Positions 21,508 through 36,765 of a DNA stretch of 64,000 nt are shown in pieces (the first letter of the stretch is position 1; each line of letters starts with the position of its first letter). The translations under genes and the position numbers were made by a program. The DNA is from Plasmodium malariae (Eukaryota > Apicomplexa > Aconoidasida > Haemosporida > Plasmodiidae): positions 2,075,001 to 2,139,000 of the forward strand of contig NC_041782.1 of NCBI RefSeq assembly GCF_900090045.1, given 5' to 3'. The notes below the pieces were generated by a model that was not told where the DNA came from, searched no databases, and worked only from the letters and a program-made list of their open reading frames with translations.

Positions 21508-23358
21508 ATATCTCTATAAATGTGTTGACCTTTAAGTACATATGTGCATAAGTACATGTGATAAACATATATAACGTACACATTCGCGCGTTTTGTGAGT
21601 AAAATGATCAATCGGTATACATTTAAACTGAAAAAACATTTACACACTCGTTCCTTTGAATTCATGTCATTCCATTAGCTGCATATATATAGATATAATA
21701 TTAATCTATTTTGGAAAAAAAATTATTTTCTGTGTAATATATTTTTTTTTTTTTTAAGTGGGTTTATCACAAATTACAGTATGTCATTAGAAAATACGCG
21801 TTTACATATGATCATAAATATGTGTACAACTTTACTTATGCATAGTGCATGCGTAAGAAGCTGCTTAAAATACAGTTTTGACAGCTTAAATACTTTGGGT
21901 GATTTTCAATAATTTATAAATTTTTTTGAATAAATACTAGGCACAAAAACATAATAAGGTATTAATAAAATGGCGAAGGAGAAATATCATTAACACAGAA
22001 CACCCATACGTACATAAATACATGAATATATACGTATCACTTTTGTATATACATAACACTTGCATATATACGTGCTTAACAATTAAATACATAATGCCTA
22101 CATACAAACGAACAGAATATTTACATATTTAAATGGTAATTACATAACATAAGCAATAATTATATACATTTTTGAACTTAAAACATGTTTGCAATTTTGT
22201 TACTGAGTATGATTTTTAAACTTTATTACGTAACACTTTGCTTTTTAAAAAATTAAAAATAAAATATAATTTTGTTCTGTTTTTATTTTAACACACTTAC
22301 ATTTTTATAAAAAAGCAAAAGGATAAAAAGAATAAACAAAATAAAAGGATACATAAAAATGAATGGAATAGAGCATTGTCTATTTCTCATATTTTTTTTT
22401 TTTTTTTTTTTGCCTTGAAAATGTTAACAAAAAAAAAAAAAATGTAAAATGAACGAAGTCACATTTTAATTCATGCTCATTCGTTTTAATACGTTTTCAA
22501 TTATTTTTAAAGATTTTAAGTCACTCTCAACCATTTTCATTCAAATTCGTTTAATTTAATTTAATTTAATTTAACTTAATTTAATTTAATTTAATTTAAT
22601 TTAATTTTTTTTTTTTTTTTTTTTATAAAGAAAAATATGGGAACACGTAAAACGTTTTGCTGTTATTGTGCTATTTTCTACTTTTAAACATCATAATAGT
22701 TAGAGATAAGGCATATTACAAAAAAGAATTAAAATTATGAACAAAAACATTTTTTTAATATAACCAAGAAATGTGGGGACATAACTGTGACTGTTCAATA
22801 ATCTTAGGGTAATAGGATTTGTACATATATACATATGTATATATTTTTATGTATATGTATACGTTAGTTTATATATGAAATATTTACGTAAATACGGTAT
22901 GACGAAGAAATAACTACTTAGTCTTTATTTTATTATGTTTTATTTTGATTTATTGTATTTTTCGGTTGCTGTCAATATTTCAGAATTAAATGAACGCAAA
23001 AAAAAAAAAAAAAAAATTGTACAAAAAGAAAGCATTTTTTAAATTTACGTTTTTTTAATATTATAAAACGCAAAAATATATTATGAGATGAATTATCATT
23101 TGACAAGAGTTTTTAAAAAGAGAGGTTGATATATAAAAAAAGATCATTCTTTTCCCGTACTTTATAAGCTGTCTGAAATAAGCGTATAATAAATATCGTT
23201 TGACTAAAAGAAAGAAAAGAAAAACATGGAAAATGAGAAGATAAATCTTAAGAAAATTTAGATATTAACTGTATATGTTTATTATGCAAGTACAAATATA
23301 AGAAAAAATAAAAAAATAAAATCTGATTACCGATTTTTTCCCCTGTCTTAGGTAGGGC
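21372..23358. other. intergenic region between GCP and DHHC genes
   Basis: Upstream flank of the GCP gene and downstream flank of the DHHC gene. It contains (TA)n at 21464-21503, a (TTTAA)n block at 22552-22604, and several poly-A/T runs. A short ATG-led patch at 22770-22806 (MWGHNCDCSIIL, then GGTAAT) has raised GC but no partner exon I can defend. Confidence 0.6.
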
Positions 23359-23403
23359 TCATCGTAATTTAATGACCAAAAATAATAAATATTTCTGTTA
23401 AGG

Positions 23404-23442
<39 letters not shown>

Positions 23443-24151
23443 TTTGTACTTTCAAACATTGGTAATTTAAAAGGATATTGAAAAAATCACTTGTGTGTTT
23501 ATGATTTTTGAGTTGAACTTCATTATTTGTTTGAGGTTTAAATTTTGGAATTCCCAGCATCTTAACTCGGTATTGTATTTGTCTGTTATATGACTTGGTC
23601 TAAAAATATATGCATGTGTTAGGAGGATATTAATAATGGTATACTCATAATGGAAAAATGTTTACAATGATGATAAGGTCAAAACAATACATAACGTACA
23701 CATATATTGTTCATATATTTTCATTTTACCTTTTGAAATGCTCGTAAAAGGTTATATTCGTTAATATAGTCCTTGTGTTACGTGTAAACAAATAAGTAAT
23801 AAATGCGAAAAGGGTTAAGTTAATGAAATTGCAAAGAATAACCAACGAAGCGAAAACCTACAGGGAGGGGAAAAGAATGAGGGAGGGGGGAGAAAAAAAA
23901 AAAATTAATAAAATAAAGCAAAAAAATGAAACAAAAAGACACATTATAAATAAATAAAGAAATAAAACATATTGTCAACAGTGCTTATACAAAAGACGTA
24001 AGCTTTCGCACTAATTACTCCGATTTACTTACATAATTTACAGCTCTGTGAAATAGGTGGAAATACAAAAAAACGTAATAATAATTATATAATAGTAATA
24101 TAAATACTGAAAATATGAACATATAGAAACAACGCTGGTTATTTATCCCTA

Positions 24152-24182
<31 letters not shown>

Positions 24183-26064
24183 ACAAACGAAGTTAAGTGA
24201 CATGGTATGACGTGACGTAACGTGATGCGATTTAATGTAATATCAATCGAAATAAAAACAAAGCATTTATATAAGGGATAGAAATTCGTTATGCATACAC
24301 ATACGTACAAGTGTGTGCGAATTACCTATGCAGTTGTCAACCCATACACAGTGGTGATCTTGATGTCTGCATGCGTGTATAGATGTATATATGTATGTAC
24401 TTGCATATGTGATTGAAAATTTGGAAAGAATAACAATATGGGAGTTTATACATTTTATTTTGCTTATTTTTCCTCTTTTAGTTTTACATTATGCAGTGAA
24501 AGCAGTCAGCGCAGTGATGAACCCTAGGTGGCTTGACAATATTGCAGGTAACGCACACATTCTGTTAAAAAAGAGTAGAAATGGATGTGAAAGCAGAAGT
24601 AGACGTAAATGTAGAAGTGCATATAGATGTAGAGGGGGAACAAACTGTTAATGGGAATTACACATACATCTAAGTGTTTATATGTGTATATCTGAATATA
24701 TATATATATATATGCACATATAAATGTATATATACATGAACGTATTCATGTGCAGAGCTGGCGCTTGTTACCCGTGGATTTTGATTGTAGAGTATGGCGT
24801 TCCTGTAATCGACATCCAGTGAGGTAATTCTCTCCTGAGATACTTGGGGATATAAGGAAAACTTTTGACATTCTAAGTTCATTAGCATTTCGTTGTACTT
24901 GGTCAATTCTGTGTTATTTGCATTAAACATCTTAGTGGGGTCAATATTCGAGGAGACAATTTGCTTATTTATTTGAAATATTTCTTTTTCAATATTGTTT
25001 AACTGATATTCTGCTTTTCTTTTAAAAGTTCCATCATAAATATAATTAGAATTATGTTTAATTCTCTTTTTAAATATACTGTTTTCTTTATAAAATCCTG
25101 GATTTTTAAAATATAAAATACACCACAAAAATTGTTGGAATAGCCATATAGTTATCCATGTAATTGCTTTTGTGTGATATTTTTTTATTTGGAAAAAAGA
25201 TTGTGTTATATTAATGTAAATAATTAAATTTAGTATAGCGAAAAACCAGAAATAGAAGGCATAAACGGTTTTACATATTTTTAAGCCTTTACATATTTTG
25301 TTTTGTATGACCCATTTTTTAAGTAATATATATACTAAGAAATGCCTATTTTTTATACACAACTGAAATACATTTGTATTTTTATTTTGAATAGAGGAGG
25401 AGTAGTACACCAAATTTAAACAACCATAGTCACATAACAATCTAAGGATGTCTATATCACAATAGCGAACAGCTATATGTAAAATAGTATTTCCGTAAAA
25501 GTCTCGGTGGTTTATATTTACATTTTTACTTAATAACCATTGTAATGTACTTATATTATTTTTTTTTACACTTAAAAATAAGGCAGTTTGACCATGTTCA
25601 TTTTGTTCTTCTAAACTAGCTCCATTCATATATAATAGTTCTAAAATATGTAATGTTTCTAATATTTTATCTTCATTATATTCACTTATAGCAGTTAAAA
25701 AAGGACTCATTTTCCTTCGATTTTTATGGAACATTATAGAAATACCAAATTGCTTTATTAATAATAATACTATTTCGTAATTACTATTTTTAATAGCATA
25801 ATAAATAGCTGTGTCGCTATTTACTAAATCCTCTTTTTCGATGTCACAATTTAAATTAATTAATTTTTTTACTAATTCAGTAAATCCACAATAACATGAC
25901 CAATGTAATATGTTTATCTGGTTTAACATTTCAATATCATTGCTCAAAATATATGGTTGTATTAATATTTGAAGCCTTATAAAATCTTGATGTTTAGCAC
26001 ATTTTATTATCTCGTACTGCTTTTCCAGAATTTCACCGTCTATACTTTCGTCGTCACTATTCAT
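23359..26064 (-). CDS. DHHC1: ankyrin-repeat DHHC palmitoyltransferase
   Basis: S-acyltransferase that attaches palmitate to protein cysteines. I infer seven exons: 24772-26064, 24488-24561, 24326-24366, 24019-24148, 23730-23858, 23450-23582 and 23359-23394. All keep phase and give about 611 residues. Ankyrin repeats occupy about 45-240, followed by two membrane helices (about 265-320). The cysteine-rich domain is split over exons 2-4 and reads CVTCNIVKPPRVHHC, then HQDHHCVWVDNCIG. The catalytic DHHC is residues 459-462, with Cys462 the acylated one. Two further helices and a TFYE element in the place of TTxE follow. The ankyrin-DHHC layout resembles Akr1/HIP14. The acceptor of exon 6 (after ATAACAG, poor pyrimidine tract) and the last exon are the least certain; other 3' ends are possible. 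The symbol follows my memory of the syntenic P. falciparum gene. Confidence 0.88.
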
Positions 26065-26539
26065 TTTTACTTATCCGCAAGAAATGAACAGAAATTTTGA
26101 TAGGGCTAAAACAATATATATATGTATATATATATTTATATATTTTAATATGAGTGTACCTTGTATACACTCTTAATTAACGAGTGGTATATAGTATTAT
26201 TCAGTTGTGTGCGCTAACCACGCTTTTATGTACTTTGTGTGCATAAATTTCTCCTTTAGGTAAATAAGGTAAAATAATTGGACAAAGTCAAAATATGGTA
26301 CAGTTTTTTATTTCATTATAAGTCAAAGGAAAAATATTTTACTTTCTCACATTTTGATAAAAAGGAAAAGCATTCGAACGGATAATTTCTTTGAACAATT
26401 AAGAACGGCTGTTCTATTTTTAAAATATTTAAGATGTGCTGATAAATTTTAAGGAGGTGTATTATTTAAGGTACAAAATTTGCTTTTAAAATTGCCGCAT
26501 ATGTTGTGTATGTGTGTATGTATGTGCATATATATGTAT

Positions 26540-26790
26540 GTATGAATTTTGTAATTTTGTATCTTTGTAATTTAGCAGTTTTGTAATTTTGCATCTTTGT
26601 AATTTTACAGTTTTGTAATTTTGTAATTTTACAGTTTTGTAATTTTGTAATTTTATGGTTTTGTAATTTTGTAATTTTATGGTTTTGTAATTTTGTAACT
26701 TTATGGTTTTGTAATTTTGTAACTTTATGGTTTTGTAATTTTGTAACTTTATGGTTTTGTAATTTTGTAACTTTATGGTTTTGTAATTTT
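26540..26790. repeat. 24-bp tandem array upstream of the DHHC gene
   Basis: Units of ATTTTGTAACTTTATGGTTTTGTA and earlier variants (ATTTTACAGTTTTGTA) repeat through the stretch, ending in poly-T. It lies about 500 bp upstream of the DHHC start codon. Confidence 0.92.
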
Positions 26791-27380
26791 TTTTTTTTTT
26801 TTTTATATCCTGATATTAGTTTCTTCTTTTTTTTATTCTCCGCTTAAATATGTTACAGTTTCCGTTTCTAATGAAAATATTACTTTTTTCCTTCTTTTTT
26901 TATAATGACAAATATTGCTAAAAGTTCACGTTCAAATTTGGGTGCAAATTATACAATTTCATATTCATATGAGGCATATTGGTATGTAAATATATATATG
27001 CATATATTTGTGTATATATAGATAATTGCATACAAGTATATATATATATATATATATATGTACATATACATACTTATATGAAAAAGTGTGTACATGTAAC
27101 GTGTCATACAATTAACCAATTTATTCGCTATCATATTTTTTGGACCCTCCTTTTTGCATTTATTTTATGCCATTTTACATTTCCCTTCGTGATTTATTTT
27201 TGTGAAAACGAAATTTTGGGGTTATGGGAAATTATACAAGTGAAAAATATATGGATTATAATAAAAAAAAAATTATATGTTATTCCTAGCATTTTAAAAA
27301 TTCAAACATTGTTTTTACTTGTTAAATATTGGTGTTAATACATACCCTTTTTAAAAATAATTTGAGTAGGACATACACTA

Positions 27381-28051
27381 ATGTGTGGGCTTTTGTACCT
27401 GTTAGTTTTTTTTTATTAATTTAAATTTTCGTCTCTACTGATACACCATTTTTTTTTTTTTTTTTTTTTGTTATATAATTATGTTTTATCGTATTTTATA
27501 TGATTATACTTCATTTTATTTTATTTTAGTTTATTCGGGATAATAGACCTAAAATACGCTTGCCATGTTGGTCATGTAAAAAAGTAAGCACATACTACTA
27601 CTACATGTTTGGCGGCAAAAAGGAACAAATTTTTTTTGGCATATATGTGCACATGAATATAAGTACGTACATTTTAGTATAACTACTTTTGTTAGTATTG
27701 TCTCGTGTGTTAACTTATTTTTTCCTTTTTTAATATAAAATAAAAGAGAAAAATAAAAAAAAAAAATAAAAAAAAAAGTATATATAATAGGAAAAATACT
27801 TCGTATAAAAGTGTAACCTCAATCAGGTACATAAAAATATGTCGATTATTTCCTTGAAAAAAAGTATGTAATATAATGTATATCGAGTTATAAAAATTTT
27901 TATACAAGGAGAAAGGAATAAAAGTTTTTCTTGTCATATAGTAATTATAATAAACATGTTAGAAATCCTTTTAATATTCTGTACAACTGTAAAAGAAGAA
28001 GAATTTCTTAAAAATGTAGAGCATTTTTATGATCAAAAATATGGGAGATGA
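27381..28051 (+). other. candidate small multi-exon gene (exon-like patches)
   Basis: Not recognised. Four patches join in frame: 27381-27400 (MCGLLY), 27530-27583 (LFGIIDLKYACHVGHVK), 27678-27694 and 27942-28051 (ending MLEILLIFCTTVKEEEFLKN, then VEHFYDQKYGR and stop). The second exon has a good poly-T acceptor and a GTAAGC donor. The last exon has the most protein-like composition. Its EEEFLKN is faintly like the EERFLKN of Yos1/IER3IP1 proteins. Donors of exons 1 and 3 are weak, so the chain is tentative. Confidence 0.2.
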
Positions 28052-28253
28052 AAAAGAATAAATGCACACCATTTTTTCTTTTCTCCATTATTTGACTTAT
28101 GCTTTTTTGAATTATTATTTTTTACAGATATTCGTTAAAAATGTGAGTTTAAAAAAAATGCATATGAAAAATCGTTAATTTTTTCATGTATATATTATAT
28201 AACTGTTGGTGCGATACATACAACAATACGTATATCTTTTTAATTATTCCTGA

Positions 28254-28441
28254 CATTGCCTTGTTCCACAAAATATAAAAAATATTGTAATTATTTCACA
28301 CGTCGATTTGACAAAAGAGCATCATGTTAATACTAACGTTAAAGGAGTATTAACGGGGTGCAGAGCAAGAACATTAAATGGTCTGCTTTAAGTGGAAATG
28401 CCACTTTTCACTTAAGACTCCTAATATATGTGTTAACATAT
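28254..28441. ncRNA. candidate structured RNA island
   Basis: A patch with clearly higher GC than its surroundings. It contains a chain of perfect inverted repeats: GTTAATACT/AGTATTAAC (28326-28334 with 28346-28354), GCAGA/TCTGC (28360-28364 with 28382-28386), TTAAGTG/CACTTAA (28388-28394 with 28409-28415) and ATATGT/ACATAT (28426-28431 with 28436-28441). AGGAGT and ACTCCT (28343-28348, 28417-28422) could close a three-way junction instead. AGAGCA after the first hairpin fits an H box (ANANNA), but I do not see a full H/ACA layout. One + frame is open for 45 codons (28254-28388), so a coding exon is the alternative. Confidence 0.25.
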
Positions 28442-29217
28442 GCACATCATTATAATATATGTTTAATTATAACATTTTCCAATTTACTACTAATATAAGC
28501 TAAACCCTAATACCATATAAAAAAGAAGGTACATTATTATTTTTATGTTTCCACAATTGTACAAAATTCAACTTTAAATATTTTTATTTTCATTTTATTA
28601 GCTTTCTTTTTTTTTTCTCCTATTCTTATAATCTTTTTAATATTTATATACTTCAAAAAGTATTATTACACCGAATTCGAAAAATTTTATGAGATTTATT
28701 TTTTTTTAAATTGTAGGGCTTATTTAGCCACCCAGTATTTAAATGTATATTGTTTTTACGTAAAGCTATAATACATAAATTAACATACTTTTTACATTAT
28801 ATGTATATATATAATATGTATATATCATATGAGAATACAAAAGCCCCAAATGTCCATGTTGCTTAAAAAAAAATGTTTATGTGCTCTTTTTTTTTTTTTT
28901 TTGTTAAATGTTAAATTTGTTAAATGTTAAAAAAAATATCTTTTTTTTTCGAATTTTGAAATGGTGAAGAAACTCAAAGGTATAATTTATATATAAATAA
29001 TTATATTATTATACGAGTTGGAAATAAAAAAAAAAAAAAAAAATTTAACCGTTGACGTAAAAGATTACAAGTAAATAACAAAACTATTTTTTGAAGTAAA
29101 ATTTATAAGTAATTCTTCTTTGCTTGCTTCGCACTGAAAGAAAATTACATCCTTTTCTCCTTTTACATAAAAATTACATGATTAAAATTTGATATGAGTA
29201 TTTCATAACATATATAC

Positions 29218-29220
<3 letters not shown>

Positions 29221-29284
<64 letters not shown>
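29221..29284. repeat. (TA)n tract
   Basis: About 30 uninterrupted TA dinucleotides upstream of RPB6; the longest pure (TA)n tract in the window. Confidence 0.95.
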
Positions 29285-29287
<3 letters not shown>

Positions 29288-29669
29288 AGATGTATATATG
29301 CATAATACAAAGGAAAAGCAATGCTTTGGGGGATCATATATATTTGAATTTTTATGAAATTCTGCCTTATTGAGAATAAGTAATACAAATATTTCAAGTT
29401 TGATTTAAGTAGAATATTGTTCTTTTTTTTTATTTTTTCTTCATATACCATCCTTCGTGTGAAAAGTAATAAATAATATAATTAAAAGGAAAAGATGTTT
29501 GAAAATCCGTGTTATATTTTTTATTTTTGTCAGATATATGCATATATGAATGTTCATACACTTAAGTAGCAACTTCTTTCGCTCCATTTAATGAATGTTT
29601 TTGATTTTTTGAATATTATGCTTCATTTTATTTTTTCATTTTTGTAATTTTTTTTTTTTTTTTTCCCAG

Positions 29670-30127
29670 TGGACGGTTTTAACGACAATTACTTTAATGA
29701 TGATGACGATTACATGGGAGATGAATTTGGGCAAGGTGTTGATAGTGATGATGGGGAAAATTACGAGAATGATATAGATATAATAGCAGACAATCAGATG
29801 AAAAAAGATAAATCTGATTATGAAAACTCAGAAGCTAATGATGATAATATAAGAATAACTAGTCCATATTTAACAAAATATGAAAAGGCAAGAATAATAG
29901 GAACAAGAGCTTTGCAAATAAGTTTAAATGCTCCATTAACAATTCCAATTGAAACACACGGGGATACAACAAATGGTAAGAATGAATATGATAATTATTT
30001 AAATAATGACCCTTTAGTTATAGCTGAAAAGGAATTATATAATAAGTCTATTCCTTTTATATTAAGGAGGTACTTGCCTAATGGCAGTTACGAGGATTGG
30101 AAATTGGATGAACTCATAATTGATTAA
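29670..30127 (+). CDS. RPB6: RPB6, shared subunit of RNA polymerases I, II and III (RPABC2)
   Basis: Small common polymerase subunit, 152 residues. The acidic N-terminus ([11 protein letters not shown]) is followed by the conserved core: [25 protein letters not shown], then [39 protein letters not shown]. The end is complete by comparison with yeast and human RPB6. No ATG lies in the exon: it begins TGGAC right after a T12CCCAG acceptor. Joined to an upstream exon ending in A (29465 before GTAATA, or 29565 before GTAGCA), it forms an ATG split as A|TG in a good context. The start codon is therefore probably interrupted by an intron. Confidence 0.93.
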
Positions 30128-30457
30128 TTTTGCGGGATTCGGTTTGACATAGCACGATGAGAGTTAATATAACATAAGTCCATATAATACAACTTCGTAT
30201 AATACAGTTTATCGTAATATAGTTTAGCATAATATAAATTAGCATAATATAGTTTAATAGAATATAATTTAACAGGATATAATTTAATGTAATACATTTT
30301 AATGTTATGTAATTTAATTAATTTTTTTTTTTTTTTCCCCTTTTTTATGATTAGTATTTGCGCATGTGGAAAGCAGAACATTGTATATTTGACAAGATCA
30401 TATATAGCAGCATTGAACATTTTGCAAATAACAATTTTTTTTTAATAGTACCAACCA

Positions 30458-30497
<40 letters not shown>

Positions 30498-31254
30498 CCT
30501 TTTCACCCTTATGTTACATTTCCACTTTGTTCTGCAAAAGGGCGATAATTTTTTAACATTCTTTTTTTTATTTGTGGCATTTTAGCATTTGCACCTTTTC
30601 TTTTTATGTTCTAGCACGATACATACACAGCTAATTAATGGAGTAGTTCTCTCCGTGTAAATATATTTTTTCAGTATTTCTTCTTTTTGTAAATCTCTTT
30701 TTAGCTATTTTAAATAAAATTTTATGATAATAATGGAAAAAAATATATGTACCTATGATTTTAAGAACAACTTAGTCATTAATTATTCCACAGTTTGTTA
30801 TTAAACATATACATTTGAAAGATTAATAATGAATAAATATATACATGTACACATTGTATACATATGTAATCTGTGGGCACATGTAAACGTATGAAAAAGC
30901 AGGAATCATACAATAAAAAAAAAAAAAAAAAGAATAGTAACAAGCTATTGCAATATGCACGAAACAGAATAAAGTAAAGAAAATATGAATCCACAAATTT
31001 GTAGATTCTATTACATTTCAAAAGTTGTTAATTTATATTTTCATGTAGGTATTTAATTAAAAACAAAAATTATTTATAATTTTTTTTTTTTTTTATATCA
31101 TACTGTAATAATAACATATTTATAATGTATATTTAAAAAATGAAAAAGAAAATTTGAAAACAACAAAAAAAAAAGAAAATATTTCAATACGAGATTAAAC
31201 ATGAGAATAAATAGACGAATAAACAAGAGATTAACAAATAGAATAGGCGAATAA

Positions 31255-31490
31255 ATAAAAGATTAAATATGCAAATAAATAAAAGATTAAATATGCAAAT
31301 AAATAAAAGATTAAATATGCGAATAAATAAAAGATTTAATGTGCGAATAAATAAAAGATTTAATGTGCGAATAAATAAAAGATTAAATGTGCGAATAAAT
31401 AAAAGATTAAATGTGCGAATAAATAAAAGATTAAATGTGCGAATAAATAAAAGATTAAATATGCGAATAATTAACAGATTAAATAAGCAA
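31255..31490. repeat. 24-bp tandem array
   Basis: About nine copies of GCGAATAAATAAAAGATTAAAT plus two bases (early copies GCAAATAAA...). It is open on the + strand as a repeated Arg-Ile-Asn-Lys-Arg-Leu-Asn-Val peptide, which I take as non-coding. Confidence 0.92.
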
Positions 31491-31546
31491 ATATATAAAA
31501 GAATACATAAGTATTAAAAAAGAAAGTTGATCTGATCGTTACAAGG

Positions 31547-31624
31547 CTAGCTACTATCGCTAAGGTTCATATACTTTTCATAATAAGTTAGGCTGTTAAT
31601 TTTCCAGTATTGAAAGGAGTTGTA
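31547..31624 (-). other. possible C-terminal coding exon of an unresolved small gene
   Basis: After a strong T-rich acceptor (TTTTTTTTCAG) the minus strand is open for 25 codons (YNSFQYWKINS..., YEKYMNLSDSS) to a TAG. It has Trp, Gln and Ser and GC near 35 percent, unlike its flanks. I could not find a convincing upstream exon in matching phase between 31640 and 32440. Without a splice, the frame extends to an ATG at 31915 as a 122-residue membrane-like ORF. Confidence 0.2.
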
Positions 31625-32007
31625 CTGAAAAAAAATAAAAATAATATAAAATATTAAGGAATAACTGTGGTTATATAGTAGCGATGATGTAGTTATGCAT
31701 ATTAATAATGTTATAAAAAAAGTATAGATATGGCTCAACAAATAGCATTTACAAATATAAGTATTTAACACGATTTCGTATAATCTACTGCTAATATTGT
31801 GGTCGAATGTGCACATATATATTATGTATATATGTGCGTATGCACTTGTGAACACATGCGCATTTTGAACATATACTGAAAATGAAGTTTTAATTTTCAT
31901 GTTATACAAAGGCATATATAATTATAGAAGGAGATTTTTATCTAAACAAAAATACAAGTACACATTTTAAAAGAGAATTACACTATTTTATTTGGTACGC
32001 ACATAAA

Positions 32008-32046
<39 letters not shown>

Positions 32047-32441
32047 TTAGTACTACGTAAAATAAAAAAAACTGCTATAAATTTGTAAAAAAAAAAAAAA
32101 ATGGCGAAGCATAATTAGAGCTTCTTAAAAAAAAGAAACTGCTAATATTTATTTAATTGTTATAGTTCAAATTTAATATAGTTTGCAAATTTTAAATCAT
32201 GACCATACTAAATTTCAAAAATGAGAATGACATAATCAGAGGAAAAGAAAAATGTACAAGTAACAATTTTTATATATGCACATTTGTGTACATGCGTATT
32301 GTGCGCACATATGTACATTCGCTATAATCATTTAAAGAAAAAATAATGGAAGGGGGGATTAGAAAAAAAAAAAAATTTTATATAATCGTTCTTAAACAGT
32401 AAAGACACAGAAGTATATATGTATCACAATTATAATATTTT

Positions 32442-35890
<3,449 letters not shown>

Positions 35891-36584
35891 CTAAAGAAAA
35901 CAAAAATTTACGAATTACAATTTTATACATAATATTTTTAAATCGTTACAATTTATATATATATATACATGTATGTATAGATGTTAAACTGAACCAATAT
36001 CTATGTATGGGTAACTAGTAGCATGAACATAAATAATTACACGTGAGTAGAACACTCAAAAAATACGTGCATATGGAATTATACGAAGTTACTCATACGG
36101 TTATGATGCATTTAAGCATGTGCTAACTTAACATATAATGACACATCTCTACAAATGTTTCTACACATATGAACTATGTGATTCTGCTACTAAGCATTAT
36201 TTCACATACAATTAAAAATTACATTTTGCATATTTTTATAATATATAAAAAATCACTTTTTCATTACATTGTTTCCTCTGATGTGATTTATACATAACAA
36301 CTTGTGAGGGGTGTATAGGGGAACAAAAACAGGAATTAAAAATGGTATTATATGGTACACGTTCACGGGTGTACACGCATATATATGTATAACCCTTTTT
36401 AGTTAACTCTATTCGTCTTTTCTCTGTTTATAATTTATTTTACTATTATTATATGCTTAGTTTAATAAACATCATATTACAGCCATTCTTTAACATGAGA
36501 ACTTGTCAATGCGAAAAAGAAAAAAGGGAAAAAATTGTACACATAAAAAGGGGAGAATAAAAAAGATAAAGTTTTTAAAAGGTA

Positions 36585-36765
36585 AAGGTAAAACGCGAAG
36601 AGGCAAAACGAGAAGAGGTAAAACGCGAAAAGGTAAAACGCGAAGAGGCAAAACGAGAAGAGGTAAAACGCGAAGAGGTAAAACGCGAAGAGGTAAAACG
36701 AGAAGAGGTAAAACGAGAAGAGGTAAAACGCGAAGAGGTAAAACGAGAAGAGGTAAAACGCAGAG
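36585..36765. repeat. 15-bp tandem array with splice-donor-like units
   Basis: Twelve units of AGGTAAAACGCGAAG (or ...ACGAGAAG), strictly 15 bp apart. Ten carry AG|GTAAAA, a good Plasmodium 5' splice site on the + strand; two carry AGGCAAAA. GC is high for the region. The + frame reads as a basic GKTRR repeat, which I regard as chance. Confidence 0.95.

Larger units (their letters stand above)
26065..29669. other. large divergent intergenic region (DHHC / RPB6)
   Basis: 3.6 kb between two diverging genes. It holds a 24-bp tandem array (26540-26790), poly-T runs and (TA)n at 27037-27059 and 29221-29284. Three patches have raised GC and protein- or RNA-like character: 27381-27600, 27942-28051 and 28254-28441. 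They are described separately. The right end contains the 5' UTR intron of RPB6. Confidence 0.6.
30128..32441. other. convergent intergenic region (RPB6 / lipin)
   Basis: 3' flanks of both genes. It contains a degenerate 15-bp repeat of the AATATAGTTTAGCAT type (30180-30310), long poly-T runs (30463-30497), a 24-bp array (31255-31490), and (TA)n at 32012-32042. A minus-strand exon-like stretch at 31547-31624 is listed separately. Confidence 0.6.

Noticed and set aside
28501..28510. TAAACCCTAA, like the C-strand telomere repeat, near a possible structured RNA; thought of telomerase RNA template
   Set aside because: Only ten bases, and as I recall the Plasmodium telomerase RNA gene lies on another chromosome; no other template or pseudoknot feature seen.
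31255..31490. Regular short repeats resembling a CRISPR array
   Set aside because: Units are contiguous without unique spacers, and the genome is eukaryotic; a minisatellite.
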